A stretch of DNA of 43,815 bases. Source: an uncultured Eubacteriales bacterium. Its GTDB lineage: Bacteria; Bacillota; Clostridia; Oscillospirales; CAJFTT01. The stretch is from the NCBI GenBank assembly GCA_949284545.1, contig CASDVX010000058.1:1-43815 (forward strand), read 5' to 3'. Position numbers and translations under genes: made by a program. How positions within the stretch are numbered: the stretch's first letter is position 1; each line of letters opens with the position of its first letter. A model generated the notes under the pieces. The model searched no databases and had not been told where the DNA came from. It saw only the letters and a program-made list of their open reading frames with translations. Positions 31,702 to 41,107 of the stretch are shown in pieces.

Positions 31702-32859
31702 CTATGCTTCTTCCGAATCCGGAGTGCCTGTCTCAGGAGGGTCGTCAGTTGTTTCAGTGGGCAAAGCGTTTTCTGCAATATACAGCTTCACTACATCGGT
31801 AAGCACGCGTTTCTGCACGTCGTAGAAGCCTACAGCGTATACAAGCTGTTCCACCGTGTCACATCCGAGCTCCTCGGCATATACCGAAGCAAATTCTTCA
31901 AAGAGTTCGTCGCTCATCTTATCAAAGCCTTCCGCTCTGGCAATGCTGTACACCGTCATTTCCTGGAGCACATCGCCTCTGGCATACTCCATCCCTGCAG
32001 ACTCCAGATCGCTCCTCGTCATGCCGGACGCGGCAAGATACTCATCAAGATCCGTAAAGCCCGTATTCTTCGCGAGATCTTCCGTGTAGGATATATAATC
32101 TGCCACATACATCTCCATCTCGATTTGCGGGTAGGATATGAGAGATACCCCGTTCATTACCTCCATCCAGCAGTCCGCTATCTTCTTCTCCGCCGCCGCT
32201 TTCTTTTTTTCCTCTGTTATTTCCGACTTAACCGCATCCAGATAGCTGTCAAAATCCCCGTATTCTCCAAGACACGCGAGCTGCTCAGGCGAAAGCTCTT
32301 CCGGACATCCGTATCTTTTTTCAATGCATTTTACCGTCACCGTAAACTTTATTTCTTTGCCCCGCATTGAATATACCGAGTAATCCGAAGGGAGCCTGAG
32401 AAGAAGATCGACCTCTTCTCCCACCTGTGTGCCCACAAGCCCGGTCTCAAACCCGTACACCGAAACGCTCCCTGCGCCCAACTCGAGCGGCATATCATCG
32501 GCAGATGCGTCCACATAAGGGGCTCCGTCTACCGTAGCGGAACAGTCGATGATCACCGTATCCCCGAAAAGGATCTCCCCGCTTTCAATGTTTTCCGATA
32601 CGAGAAACGCAAGTTCCTCCTCGTAAAACCCGGCCTCGCGCAGATCGCGGGTCACACGGTATCTTATTTCATCCTCCGACACCGTTTCATCCGCAGGCGT
32701 GTATTTCACGCCTACCACCTGTCCCACGCTGATGTAGGACGAAAGATCGTAATTATACGGTATGTACTGTGTCTCCGCAGGCTCCTCGTTGCATCCGTGC
32801 AAAAAAGCGGTAAGACTGAAGAACACTGCCGCCGACGCCTTGACGTACCGCTTCTCCAC
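31702..32859 (-). CDS. Trigger-factor-like lipoprotein with one PPIase domain
   Basis: 385 residues. A signal peptide with lipobox FLHGC (Cys near residue 22) predicts a lipid-anchored protein outside the membrane. The middle has an FKBP-like fold: GDTVIIDCSATVDGAPY, then LELGAGSVSVYGFETGLVGTQVG and SMRGKEIKFTVTVK. The C-terminal helical part (about 200-360) resembles the trigger-factor C-domain, with FDKMSDELFEEFA. The tail is rich in Thr, Pro and acidic residues. I start at the GTG at 32859, eight bases after GGAGG; the TTG at 32877 overlaps the ribosome site. It is cotranscribed with its larger paralogue upstream. Probable role: an extracytoplasmic folding factor like PrsA, but of trigger-factor architecture. 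The client is unknown. Confidence 0.82.
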   Translation of the reverse strand: MEKRYVKASAAVFFSLTAFLHGCNEEPAETQYIPYNYDLSSYISVGQVVGVKYTPADETVSEDEIRYRVTRDLREAGFYEEELAFLVSENIESGEILFGDTVIIDCSATVDGAPYVDASADDMPLELGAGSVSVYGFETGLVGTQVGEEVDLLLRLPSDYSVYSMRGKEIKFTVTVKCIEKRYGCPEELSPEQLACLGEYGDFDSYLDAVKSEITEEKKKAAAEKKIADCWMEVMNGVSLISYPQIEMEMYVADYISYTEDLAKNTGFTDLDEYLAASGMTRSDLESAGMEYARGDVLQEMTVYSIARAEGFDKMSDELFEEFASVYAEELGCDTVEQLVYAVGFYDVQKRVLTDVVKLYIAENALPTETTDDPPETGTPDSEEA

Positions 32860-32884
32860 TCTTACCGCCTCCTGCAAAACTCTG

Positions 32885-34528
32885 TCAGTCTGCCGCTACG
32901 GCATTGCTGCAGACAAATTCCAGAACCATATCAGACATGACCCATTCCTTTACCTGGTACGCTCCGACCTGTTCACAGAGCTCAGCGTAATCGCTCATCC
33001 CGTAATATTCCACGTATTTCTGGGCTCCGGCCTCATATTCCGATTCGTCCAGCTTGTCAAGTCCCTCAGCCCGCGCTATCTGGTACATGACCATCATCCC
33101 GAATATGTCTTCCTGGGCCATCTCCTCGCCTTGGGCAACGAACTCGTCGTAGGTAAGGCCGTAATAGCTCAGAAAATCCTCCAGATTGTCATATCCGTAG
33201 TATCCCGCCAGTGAAACGTAATATTCCTCATAATCCTCCATGTAAGCCTCTATTTCCTCATCGGGACATGAAATCAGCGTACAGTTTTTCAGCACCCCGG
33301 CCCACACGTCGTTTTGCTTATCGGTCTCAGCCGCTGCAACGAGCTCGGCCTCGATTTCCTCCTTCACGTCGGCAAAAAACTGTGCGAAATCCGCCGTTTC
33401 CGAACCTCCGTACTCAAAAATCTGATCCATTATGTTCTGAGGTATCACATCAGGGTGGTCATACCGATATTTAACCATGTTTACAGTAACATTAAACACG
33501 ACGGGTTTCCCGTTCAGCTCCTTTACCCCATAGTCCTCGGGAAATGTGAGGTTGAGGGTCACCTCGTTGCCTATCACCGCGCCTATGAGGCCGTCCTCAA
33601 AACCTTCTATGAGCGAACCCGAGCCTATCTCAACCGAATAATCCTCAGCACAGGCGTTGTCGTAAAGTTCGCCGTCTACAAAGCCTTCAAAATCGATGTT
33701 GACTATGTCTCCGTATTTTACAACTCCGGCAGAAATGTCCTCGCTGTAATACTCATAAAGAGTATAATCGTAAAAACCGCAACGCTTGAACTCATAGCAT
33801 ATCCTGTGCCATATTTCACCGTCTACGGCCTCAATTCCCATATCCTCAAGGTCCTCAACTATTGTTTCTCTGTACTCATCGAAATCGTCGTAGTCCCCGA
33901 GGTCCTCAAGCAATTCATCGCTGACCGCATCGGGGTGGTCATATCTTATGTCAATATGGGTGACGGCAGCTTTTATGGTATATTCCTTACCTATCAGGGT
34001 GTTGTCAAAATTATCCTCGGGGAACGTGCCGGATATCTCATATTCCTCACCCACATCGGTTCCTACCGCTTTATTTTCTATCTCCGTCATGAACTGGGTC
34101 AGAAAAGCATAGCTGATCCCGGCTTCCTCCGCATCGTCTTCGGTTATATTTGAGGTAAAAAAATTGCCTCCTATCTCGGTGGTAAAACCTTCCGTTGTTC
34201 CGCTGTCAAGGATCTCCCCGTCCACTGTCAGACTGATGTCCATTTTTACGATGTCCCCGTAACGCACTTCACCCTCGCTTATGTCCCTGAGAACGTATTC
34301 CGGGAAAACCTGTTCGGCGTACATACCGTAATAATCAAGTTTTTCTATTATCCTTTCCCATATCTCGTCATCCGTGGGCTCAGTACGCGACGGCACATAG
34401 GATATATTTTTATACTCTCCCAACGTCACATACTTCGACAAATCGTAATCGAAAGGCAGCCGTTCGCTGCACGAAACCGTGAATATCAGCAAAACCGCTG
34501 ACATTGCAATTGCCACTGCTTTTTTCAT
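32885..34528 (-). CDS. Trigger-factor-like lipoprotein with two PPIase-like domains
   Basis: 547 residues. Signal peptide with lipobox FTVSC (Cys near residue 19). Two consecutive FKBP-like units: GDIVKMDISLTVDGEILDSG (about residue 95) and GDIVNIDFEGFVDGELYDN followed by VEIGSGSLIEGFEDGLIGA (about 290). The second has the complete VEIG-x-GSLI-x-GFE motif of trigger factor; the first is more divergent. A trigger-factor-like helical C-terminus follows (LDKLDESEYEAGAQKYVEYY). The ATG at 34528 has GGAG upstream. The gene is first in a two-gene operon. It is larger than any trigger factor I know because of the duplicated domain. Confidence 0.82.
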   Translation of the reverse strand: MKKAVAIAMSAVLLIFTVSCSERLPFDYDLSKYVTLGEYKNISYVPSRTEPTDDEIWERIIEKLDYYGMYAEQVFPEYVLRDISEGEVRYGDIVKMDISLTVDGEILDSGTTEGFTTEIGGNFFTSNITEDDAEEAGISYAFLTQFMTEIENKAVGTDVGEEYEISGTFPEDNFDNTLIGKEYTIKAAVTHIDIRYDHPDAVSDELLEDLGDYDDFDEYRETIVEDLEDMGIEAVDGEIWHRICYEFKRCGFYDYTLYEYYSEDISAGVVKYGDIVNIDFEGFVDGELYDNACAEDYSVEIGSGSLIEGFEDGLIGAVIGNEVTLNLTFPEDYGVKELNGKPVVFNVTVNMVKYRYDHPDVIPQNIMDQIFEYGGSETADFAQFFADVKEEIEAELVAAAETDKQNDVWAGVLKNCTLISCPDEEIEAYMEDYEEYYVSLAGYYGYDNLEDFLSYYGLTYDEFVAQGEEMAQEDIFGMMVMYQIARAEGLDKLDESEYEAGAQKYVEYYGMSDYAELCEQVGAYQVKEWVMSDMVLEFVCSNAVAAD

Positions 34529-34626
34529 CTGACACTCCATTCCCCGGAAGTTTGAGACAACCGGCTTCATTTTTGCCGGTATTCCGGCTGATACGGCGTT
34601 CAGGTACCGCCCCGTACCGTGGGGCA

Positions 34627-34655
34627 ATTATACAACATAATTATTTCGAATTAAA
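34627..34655 (-). promoter_or_regulatory. Promoter of the lipoprotein operon
   Basis: Minus strand: TATAAT (34627-34632) with a weak TTTAAT (34650-34655) 17 bases upstream; about 100 bases of leader before the ATG. Confidence 0.45.
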
Positions 34656-34704
34656 GCTTTATTCCCTTACTTCTGTGCTTTTACAAAAATTTTTCATTCC
34701 CGTG

Positions 34705-34738
34705 AAAAAGCGGTGGCTTTGGGTATCAAAGCCCCGCC
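34705..34738 (-). terminator. Terminator after adenine deaminase
   Basis: The hairpin 34710-34721 with 34727-34738 (one bulge) is followed on the minus strand by five T (34709-34705). Confidence 0.65.
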
Positions 34739-34786
34739 TTGTTCATATGCGCTCCGCGCCTCGCCTTTTAAGGCGCCGGACTCCTT

Positions 34787-36481
34787 TTATCCCACCGTCA
34801 GGTCTACTCTCTTCTGCGCGTCCACATCCACAAGGCCGCACGTCGTCATTTTCAGGTGCGGGATGACGGGAAGACTTACAAACGCCGTCGTCATAAACGG
34901 TTCCACTCCCTCAGGCACCCCGAGTCTGTGGACGCATTTTCTCAGGCTCTCGTTTTGGCTCGCAATATCCGCGGCGGCGCCGGCGGTCATCAAACCGGCC
35001 ACGGGAAGCGGCATTTTGCACAGCACCTCTCCGTCTTTGACAACCGTGCAGCCTCCGCCCATGGCTCTGACTGTATTGGCCGCGAGAGCCATGTCCGTTT
35101 CCTTCACGCCGGCCACTATCAAATTATGAGAGTCGTGAGAAACAGACGAAGCTATAGCCCCCGTCTTCATTCCAAGGCCGCTGATGAACCCCAGTCCGCA
35201 ATGCCCCGTGTTGCGGTGACGTTCCCACACGGCAATCTTTGCTATATCTCTTGAGATATCCGCCCCGTTGTCCTTGTCGAAATCAATTTCGGTTATCAGC
35301 TCTTCCGTTATCAGCTGTCCCTTCACGAGCTTCATAACACGGCAGTTTTTCTTTCCCGAATAATGCAGAGTGAAATCGTCCGGCGTGAGTTCTCTGATGT
35401 GAAACGTGTTGCACATTTCCTTCATCAGGCCATTGCCCGGCATAGTGGGCAGTTTTGCGGTCATCGCGCCGTTTTCGGCAACGATCTCGCCGTTTTTGTA
35501 TACCTGCGCGGCAACCACATGTTCCAAATCGTGAAGCACAAGCAGATCTGCCGTGTAGCCCGGTGCAACCGCGCCGATTCTCTTAAGTCCGAACGCTTCC
35601 GCCGCCCACAGCGTCGCCATACGTATGCATGTGACCGGGTCCCTGCCCGCGCTTACCGCCGTGCGTATCATATCGTCTATATGCCCGTTATTAAGAAGAT
35701 CGGCAGGATGCTTGTCGTCGGTAACCAGAAGGCATCTGTGCGCCCACGGCTCCTCAAATAACGGGAGCAGGTCGGAAAGATTTCTGGCAGCCGTCCCCTG
35801 GCGTACCATGATGCGCTGCCCCTTGCGTATCCTTTCCTTGGCCTCATCTGCCGAGGAGCACTCATGATCGTCGTATATGCCGGCGGCTATATACCTGTCG
35901 AGATCCTTGCCTGACAACAGCGGCGCGTGGCCGTTTACGGTGAAGCCCTTTTCTCTGGCCGAACGGATCTTATCCATTATTCCCGGCTCCCCTGCTATCA
36001 CGCCCGGATAATTCATCACCTCGGCCAGCCCCAACACTCTGGGATGTCCGTAGAATTTTTCAAGCTCAGCAGCCGTCAGTACCGCTCCGGATTCGTCAAA
36101 CCGCGTCGCCGGAACGCAGGACGGCAGCATGACGTAAACCGTCATGGGAATATTTTCGCTGGCCTCCAGCATAAACTCTATCCCTTTTACTCCACACACA
36201 TTTGCTATCTCGTGAGGGTCGGTGACCACCGCAGTGGTCCCGTGGGGAACGCAGACCCTCGCCAGCTCCGGGGGCAGCAGCATGGTGCTTTCAATATGCA
36301 GATGCCCGTCGATAAAACCCGGACAGATGTATTTGTCCTTCACGTCGCGCACCACATCGGCCTCCGAGTCCGTATATTCTCCCACGCCGGCAATGACGCT
36401 GCCGTCCATGAGGACGTTTGTTTTTTCCAGCTCCCCGGTGAACACGTTGACGACAGTCCCGTTTTTTAGCAGTACTTTCAT
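34787..36481 (-). CDS. ade: Adenine deaminase
   Basis: Amidohydrolase-superfamily enzyme converting adenine to hypoxanthine for purine salvage. 564 residues, normal for the AdeC type. Metal-binding and catalytic segments seen: FIDGHLHIESTML near residue 60, TAVVTDPHEIANVCG, VNGHAPLLSGKDL, YDDHECSSADEA, and LVTDDKHPADLL. The C-terminal domain has MALAANTVRAMGGGCTVV and a GLMTAGAAADIA region. The ATG at 36481 is preceded by GGGAGGAAAG. It stands with a terminator of its own and probably follows the DUF3795 gene at some distance. No purine riboswitch is seen upstream. Confidence 0.95.
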   Translation of the reverse strand: MKVLLKNGTVVNVFTGELEKTNVLMDGSVIAGVGEYTDSEADVVRDVKDKYICPGFIDGHLHIESTMLLPPELARVCVPHGTTAVVTDPHEIANVCGVKGIEFMLEASENIPMTVYVMLPSCVPATRFDESGAVLTAAELEKFYGHPRVLGLAEVMNYPGVIAGEPGIMDKIRSAREKGFTVNGHAPLLSGKDLDRYIAAGIYDDHECSSADEAKERIRKGQRIMVRQGTAARNLSDLLPLFEEPWAHRCLLVTDDKHPADLLNNGHIDDMIRTAVSAGRDPVTCIRMATLWAAEAFGLKRIGAVAPGYTADLLVLHDLEHVVAAQVYKNGEIVAENGAMTAKLPTMPGNGLMKEMCNTFHIRELTPDDFTLHYSGKKNCRVMKLVKGQLITEELITEIDFDKDNGADISRDIAKIAVWERHRNTGHCGLGFISGLGMKTGAIASSVSHDSHNLIVAGVKETDMALAANTVRAMGGGCTVVKDGEVLCKMPLPVAGLMTAGAAADIASQNESLRKCVHRLGVPEGVEPFMTTAFVSLPVIPHLKMTTCGLVDVDAQKRVDLTVG

Positions 36482-36563
36482 TTATCTTTCCTCCCGCACG
36501 GTCTTATCTGCCTTTATCCACTATCTGCGTCCAGCGCCGACACTGCGCTCAAAATCGCGCTTA

Positions 36564-37094
36564 TCACTTTAATCTGCCTAGCATCCTGCTGAGGTTTATA
36601 ATGTTTTCCTCTTTTGAAAGCGTCGGATCCTCCGTGAATTTTTCACACGGCAGCCTGTCACATCCGCCGCAGTTTTTTCTGCCGTTTTTGTTTACACAGC
36701 AGTCGTAAACCTCACACACTTCCCTGCCGGTATACCGAAGCCAATGTGCCTTTCCTTTTATCTTGCGGCATCCGGCGCACTCAGCCGGGAAGCGCAGGCA
36801 TTCGGCGCAGCACGCCCCACACGGGGCGGGCTCTGTATACTCGTCCTTCCAAAGCCACCATGGGCATTTGCGCGGGTCCGGCTTTTCTGTGTTTAAAAAA
36901 TATTCTACCGCACGATACAGATACAGTTGGCAGCGGTCAATTATTTCACCTCTTAGGGCGCATTCTTGATCGTAAAGTTCCTGGGCCTTTTTGCCCTTAA
37001 GAGATTCAATTGTCTCATATCCCATAGCTTTAAGGGCCTTTTCGGTCTGTTTGCCCACATTGGGAATCATGCGAAGCTCGCTCACCGTTTTCAC
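36564..37094 (-). CDS. Helix-hairpin-helix plus DUF3795 cysteine-rich protein
   Basis: 176 residues. The first 80 hold MIPNVGKQTEKALKAMGYET, a helix-hairpin-helix like that of small 'pathogenicity-locus' (Cdd1) proteins, ending in PRKCPWWLWK. The second half is a separate Cys-rich unit: CGACCAECLRFPAECAGCRK, CEVYDCCVNKNG, NCGGCDRLPCEKF, the DUF3795 pattern, probably binding zinc or an iron-sulfur cluster. The two parts occur as separate proteins in many bacteria, so this looks like a fusion. Function unknown. The ATG at 37094 has GGAAGGAG upstream. Confidence 0.8.
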   Translation of the reverse strand: MKTVSELRMIPNVGKQTEKALKAMGYETIESLKGKKAQELYDQECALRGEIIDRCQLYLYRAVEYFLNTEKPDPRKCPWWLWKDEYTEPAPCGACCAECLRFPAECAGCRKIKGKAHWLRYTGREVCEVYDCCVNKNGRKNCGGCDRLPCEKFTEDPTLSKEENIINLSRMLGRLK

Positions 37095-37265
37095 TCCTTC
37101 CGGTTTTTTCTACGTTTCCGGAAAATTCCGTTGCCAAGCCTAATATAACACAATTACACACTTATGGCAACGTGCATTGCCGAAGATACTTTCCCGAATC
37201 CTTCCTCTTGTGAGATAAAAAGAGGCCCTCATATTTTCGTGCCGTTATTTCTCCTTGACTCTGTC

Positions 37266-37324
37266 AAAAAAATTGCCTCCGTATACCGACAGCATGCAAC
37301 ACTGTCTGATATGCGGAGGCAATT
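37266..37324 (-). terminator. Terminator after the transporter gene
   Basis: AATTGCCTCCG (37271-37281) pairs perfectly with 37314-37324, with an inner GACAG/CTGTC pair. Five to six T follow on the minus strand (37271-37266). The remaining 37095-37389 shows no gene. Confidence 0.8.
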
Positions 37325-37389
37325 GAATACCAGCCTTTCTGCTTATTGGGCCGGCGCGTTTTCTGAGAAACCTGACATTCCCCAACTTC

Positions 37390-38495
37390 TCATGACGCCC
37401 TGATCAGAATAATAATCGTCAGCAGCGCACTTACATACGCTGTGGAATAACTTTTCAAGCAGATCCCGCAACGTTTCTGTAAAAGCACACCTACTGCGGG
37501 GGTACTTGTCATCCCCCCAGCCACTACAAACGCAGTGTATACTTTCCTGTTGTGCAATCTTGCAAGAACCGTACCAATGGCAATAGGCACTATGGTCATC
37601 AACAAACCATATAGAAAAATCTTTACCTCGAACCCATCGCGTAATGACATCCCGGCAGGTATACCGTTCCCGACAAAGAACATAACCAAGCCCAAGTTTC
37701 TAAATGTTCCCATCGTTTCAGCGGAGGCAATTTTTTGCCTTAAACACGTTTTGGCCAGTATACCGACAGCAATACCCGCGAAAAGGATTCCTCCGGAATT
37801 GCCGAGAGAGAAGGTTCCAAACCCGATGCCGCCGACAAGATATCCCAGCAACACAGCAATCCCAATCTGTATCAGTCCGCCCAAGGCAGCTTGACTTGTG
37901 TTACCATTTTGTTTCGCAGACTCGTTCCCATCTTTGTATTCCCGTGTAATTATTTGAACGAACAGCACCGTTGCCGCGACTCCGAATAAGTACGAGCTTC
38001 CGTAACCCACAGTGGCATCTTCGGCGACAATCCCAGGCAGTTCATTAACGGCTGATAATCCCGGCGTCGTAGTCAGCGCCCGCAAAGCGCTCCCAACAGT
38101 TTGGAGTATGGCACATCCGTATCAATGAACGCGATTACTTTCATGGAAGCAAACGCGGACACAACCATAAGAGCCCCTATGAGCATTGACTTTATCTCTT
38201 TCATGTTTTTCAGATCAAGCGAATATCCTGTCATTACCCCAATTGCAGACATAAAAAGCGATGTTCCCATCGAGGACAGCATATCCATGTCTTCCTTAAG
38301 CTCATATATGTTCAGAAAATTTCCCAACAGTTCACTAGAGGTTAAGACGAAACCGGCAAGAGCCGCAACCACCAATACCCCGGCTAAATCCAGTGACACG
38401 CCCTTGATCCTTATCCTACCCAGAAAATATCCGGCTATAAGCACTCCAAAAGTTATCGGGACGTGAGTGAGAAGGCTCTGAATCAATATTATCAT
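37390..38495 (-). pseudogene. Aspartate-alanine-exchanger-family transporter, frameshifted
   Basis: Two overlapping frames (38073-38495 and 37390-38085) make one membrane protein of about 368 residues. The first ends KLLGALCGR; the second opens at RALTTTPGLSAVNELPG. The intact family motif would be GALCGALTTTPGL, which needs one more G in the run ggg (about 38082). ALTTTPGL and the later GGMTSTPAVGVL are the two half-repeats of the Asp-Al_Ex (AspT/YidE) family. The central TrkA-C domains of AspT are absent, so this is the compact form. It is a candidate one-base deletion or a consensus error. The start overlaps the end of the metallophosphoesterase gene by four bases. Confidence 0.75.
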
Positions 38496-39382
38496 TCCTC
38501 CCCGAACAGCCGCATATGAAGCGGCCTTATCTCACGGCACATCATGATCACCTTTTCAATCTGCTTATCCGCATGGTAATGCCCACAGTACCAGACCTCA
38601 TAGTCAAGTTGCTGTTCCAACTTACCGAGCCACTCCTCTGTTGATCTGTCAATATCAGGGTGAAAGGAATTCATGGGTTTTGTCTTGCCAGGCTTTTTCA
38701 CGATTTTTGTGTTTTGTCTGGTTGATATAAACATTTCTACAGGCAGATATTTCATAGGGCAGGTATGCGTCATCATACCGTAGATGCTGTTATTTTCCTG
38801 TGCAAGCTTTTCTTCCACCCTTGCCTTGGTTTCATCGTCAGGCATCTCATCGTCCCAGAACGGCTGATTTTCTTCCAGACAGCGAATCTTATCAACGCTG
38901 TGCGCTCCACCCACGGCCATGTATTTCTTACCGTCAAAGGTATACACTTCTCCGTCAACGGCAAAGAAAATATTGGGGTATTGAGGCTCATAATATACCT
39001 TACCGCCGCAAAAACTACGTATACCGTATGTACTTATGTTTTGAGGCCTGTTTTCCTTATTTCCGTGGATACAGAAAAGGGTAATGTTAAGATTGGACAT
39101 TTCTTTTTTTAACTTATCGTCGCGGAAATCCTCATAGTAATTGAATCCGGCATCTCCGAGAATAATCAGCACATCCTTCCGGCGTGTGCTCATGCTCCGG
39201 CAGAAGCGTTTGACGTCATCAAAGTTGCGGTGTTTGTCGCCGGTAATAAAAAATTTAGGCGGCGCTCCGTCATCGTAATATGTGGGAAATATCTCTTTAT
39301 TGCGAGAATTCAAATAAATGCACACCAAGGCCGCCGCGCTTAGAACCAAATTGATCATCATAATTGCTGTCATCATTTTCAT
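38492..39382 (-). CDS. Membrane-anchored metallophosphoesterase
   Basis: 296 residues. An N-terminal hydrophobic segment (residues 4-22) anchors it. The calcineurin-like motifs are FITGDKHRN (Asp, and Lys where His is usual), IILGDAGFNYY, CIHGNKENRP, MMTHTCPM and YCGHYHADK. The metal site is complete except for the Gly-Asp-x-His position, which reads GDKH with His one later. The substrate is unknown. Related proteins occur in phage and plasmid regions, and here it stands between a lysis cassette and a transporter. The start is one of three close ATGs after GGAGAA. Confidence 0.82.
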   Translation of the reverse strand: MKMMTAIMMINLVLSAAALVCIYLNSRNKEIFPTYYDDGAPPKFFITGDKHRNFDDVKRFCRSMSTRRKDVLIILGDAGFNYYEDFRDDKLKKEMSNLNITLFCIHGNKENRPQNISTYGIRSFCGGKVYYEPQYPNIFFAVDGEVYTFDGKKYMAVGGAHSVDKIRCLEENQPFWDDEMPDDETKARVEEKLAQENNSIYGMMTHTCPMKYLPVEMFISTRQNTKIVKKPGKTKPMNSFHPDIDRSTEEWLGKLEQQLDYEVWYCGHYHADKQIEKVIMMCREIRPLHMRLFGEE

Positions 39383-39439
39383 TTCTCCTTTTTGTGGGGC
39401 TCGTCCCCAATGAGAGGCTGAGGGGGGCCCTCCTTGCCT

Positions 39440-40522
39440 TTACAATTTCTTCACACAATCAAGCGATATCCAGCCTGCTCCTGATTTTAGTCTTCCCCAC
39501 AATGAAGCTCCGCTTCCCTTCCGTTCTTCCATGATAGTGTACACACCATGATCGACGATTTCTCCAACCGTAGCGGTATCGTTACCTGCACCTTTATGTA
39601 TAAACAGGCAGTGGGATGTTACTTTCACCAGATACGGGCATGCATTCGCGTTAGTTTCGTGGGTTTCGTTTTCCATGCTCTTATCTTTTGCCTTTTTCAC
39701 TAAATTCAGAAATTTTCTGTGGATTGGACTGCAAATAGAATTGGTTCCCTTTTCGTTCTTGTCAATCACAACACGGTCACCTTTGGGGGCGCTCTTCACA
39801 TACCAATTCTGTGATATAACCCAGGAGGGAATCGTCTTCCCACCGTAGTAAGTGGCGTCATTTGCAATGGAAACCAGATCCCCCTGTTCAATGGTTTCAT
39901 TTTTAATCACAGCTTCCTCTTTATTCTCCGTCTTCTCACTATTGCTTTTCAGAATCTCGGAAACTCTCTTTCTGAAATCATCCATTGTCTCACCAAAATT
40001 CTTCATCCAATGCTCGGGGTCCGCATGATTGCTTCCATAACCTAGGCGCTGCGCCTCGCAGTGTCCGACTATCCTGTCTGTGCTGATACCGTAGCTAAGG
40101 CAAAGGCCTGCACAATACTCTGCGGCAACTTTAAACGCTCCTTCATAATAACCTCTGTTGTCCCGACCGTCCTCGCAGATTTCAAACTGTATATATGCCG
40201 GGTCATAGTTGTAGCTACCGTTTTTACCGCTGCCGACTCCCCAACAGCAAATGTTGAGCGGGAGCAGTTCCGCTACCCTGATCTGTTCATTTTTGTCGTA
40301 TCCGACAAAAGCATGAACGCAAACTTTTCTACCCCCTGGCTTTGCAGCGTTCCAATGGTTGCCGTAGCGGTTAATTCCCACCTCATCCGGTGCATCCACA
40401 TATCGTTTCAAGTACGGATTATTCGCGCCGGTGGAATGCACTACGATTCCTTCAGGGACCATCTTTTTTGCTGCAATGTAACAAAGGTTATTCACGGCGT
40501 GCGCTTTAATAATATCAAGCAT
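39440..40522 (-). CDS. N-acetylmuramoyl-L-alanine amidase, phage-type endolysin
   Basis: 360 residues. The amidase-2 (PGRP-like) domain spans residues about 15-190: GIVVHSTGANNPYLKRYV (zinc-binding His), HAFVGYD, QFEICEDG, and RIVGHCEAQRLGYGSNHADP with the second and third zinc ligands. A linker rich in Glu and Lys follows, then two SH3-like wall-binding segments (GDLVSIANDATYYGGKTIP; LVKVTSHCLFIHKGAGNDTA). No signal peptide, as in holin-dependent endolysins. It is directly followed upstream by the holin gene and so belongs to a lysis cassette. Confidence 0.9.
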   Translation of the reverse strand: MLDIIKAHAVNNLCYIAAKKMVPEGIVVHSTGANNPYLKRYVDAPDEVGINRYGNHWNAAKPGGRKVCVHAFVGYDKNEQIRVAELLPLNICCWGVGSGKNGSYNYDPAYIQFEICEDGRDNRGYYEGAFKVAAEYCAGLCLSYGISTDRIVGHCEAQRLGYGSNHADPEHWMKNFGETMDDFRKRVSEILKSNSEKTENKEEAVIKNETIEQGDLVSIANDATYYGGKTIPSWVISQNWYVKSAPKGDRVVIDKNEKGTNSICSPIHRKFLNLVKKAKDKSMENETHETNANACPYLVKVTSHCLFIHKGAGNDTATVGEIVDHGVYTIMEERKGSGASLWGRLKSGAGWISLDCVKKL

Positions 40523-40525
40523 ACT

Positions 40526-40813
40526 TTATTTCTCCTCTTTTGCCTGAATATACAGCTGATTGGCATAGACGCTCGCCCCGGCCACAAGAATACCCTGCGT
40601 TACAGCCGTAAATATTGCAGATGCGGCTTCCTGCAAACCGGATATTTCTGTAGTTGCAATCACCCAAACGGCTGACATTATAACCGCTGAAGTTCCAAGC
40701 GCCGCAGGAATCCACTTGTCGGGCATCCTGCTTTTTTTAAGACCGATCCCGATAAAATACAGTATCGGGATCAGAATCAGAAGCTCTGTTTTTATATAAT
40801 CCTGATAATTCAT
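40526..40813 (-). CDS. Phage holin family protein
   Basis: 95 residues with three hydrophobic segments (LLILIPILYFIGIGL; ALGTSAVIMSAVWVIA; FTAVTQGILVAGASVY) and a charged C-terminus (QAKEEK). This is the pattern of the clostridial phage holin family PF16079. It would permeabilise the membrane to let the amidase through. The ATG has GGAAAGG upstream. It ends three bases before the amidase gene. Confidence 0.85.
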   Translation of the reverse strand: MNYQDYIKTELLILIPILYFIGIGLKKSRMPDKWIPAALGTSAVIMSAVWVIATTEISGLQEAASAIFTAVTQGILVAGASVYANQLYIQAKEEK

Positions 40814-40825
40814 ACCTTTCCTTTC

Positions 40826-41107
40826 TCAAACGAGTATCATGCCTATGGCCGCTGAGATCAGACCGCCTGCCAACGCTGCAACAATCGCAGTAACGATCTG
40901 CTGCATTCGTTGCTTCGGAAGCGAATCTATCTCATCAATCTTTCGTTCGTGCCTTGCCAGATGCTCGTTGGTGTGTTTTAATTCATTTGCAAGGGTTACA
41001 AGCGTCTCATTCATTGAACGTATCTCCGCCTGTACCTCTTTCATGGCACTCATGTCACGCTCAAGAGTTTTTATTCTCTGCTCGTGACCTTCGATGATAA
41101 CTTCAAT
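40826..41107 (-). CDS. XhlA-like phage haemolysin protein, start codon unusual
   Basis: A helical N-terminal part (EIRSMNETLVTLANELKHTN, a coiled coil) and one C-terminal membrane helix (IVTAIVAALAGGLISAAIGM). This matches XhlA, the small partner of phage holin. The first ATG (41053) gives 75 residues and lacks a good ribosome site. The same frame continues upstream to an ATT at 41107, ten bases after GGAGG, adding a normal XhlA N-terminus (EVIIEGHEQRIKTLERD). I prefer 41107, giving 93 residues. The start would be ATT, or a decayed ATG. Confidence 0.72.
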   Translation of the reverse strand: MEVIIEGHEQRIKTLERDMSAMKEVQAEIRSMNETLVTLANELKHTNEHLARHERKIDEIDSLPKQRMQQIVTAIVAALAGGLISAAIGMILV

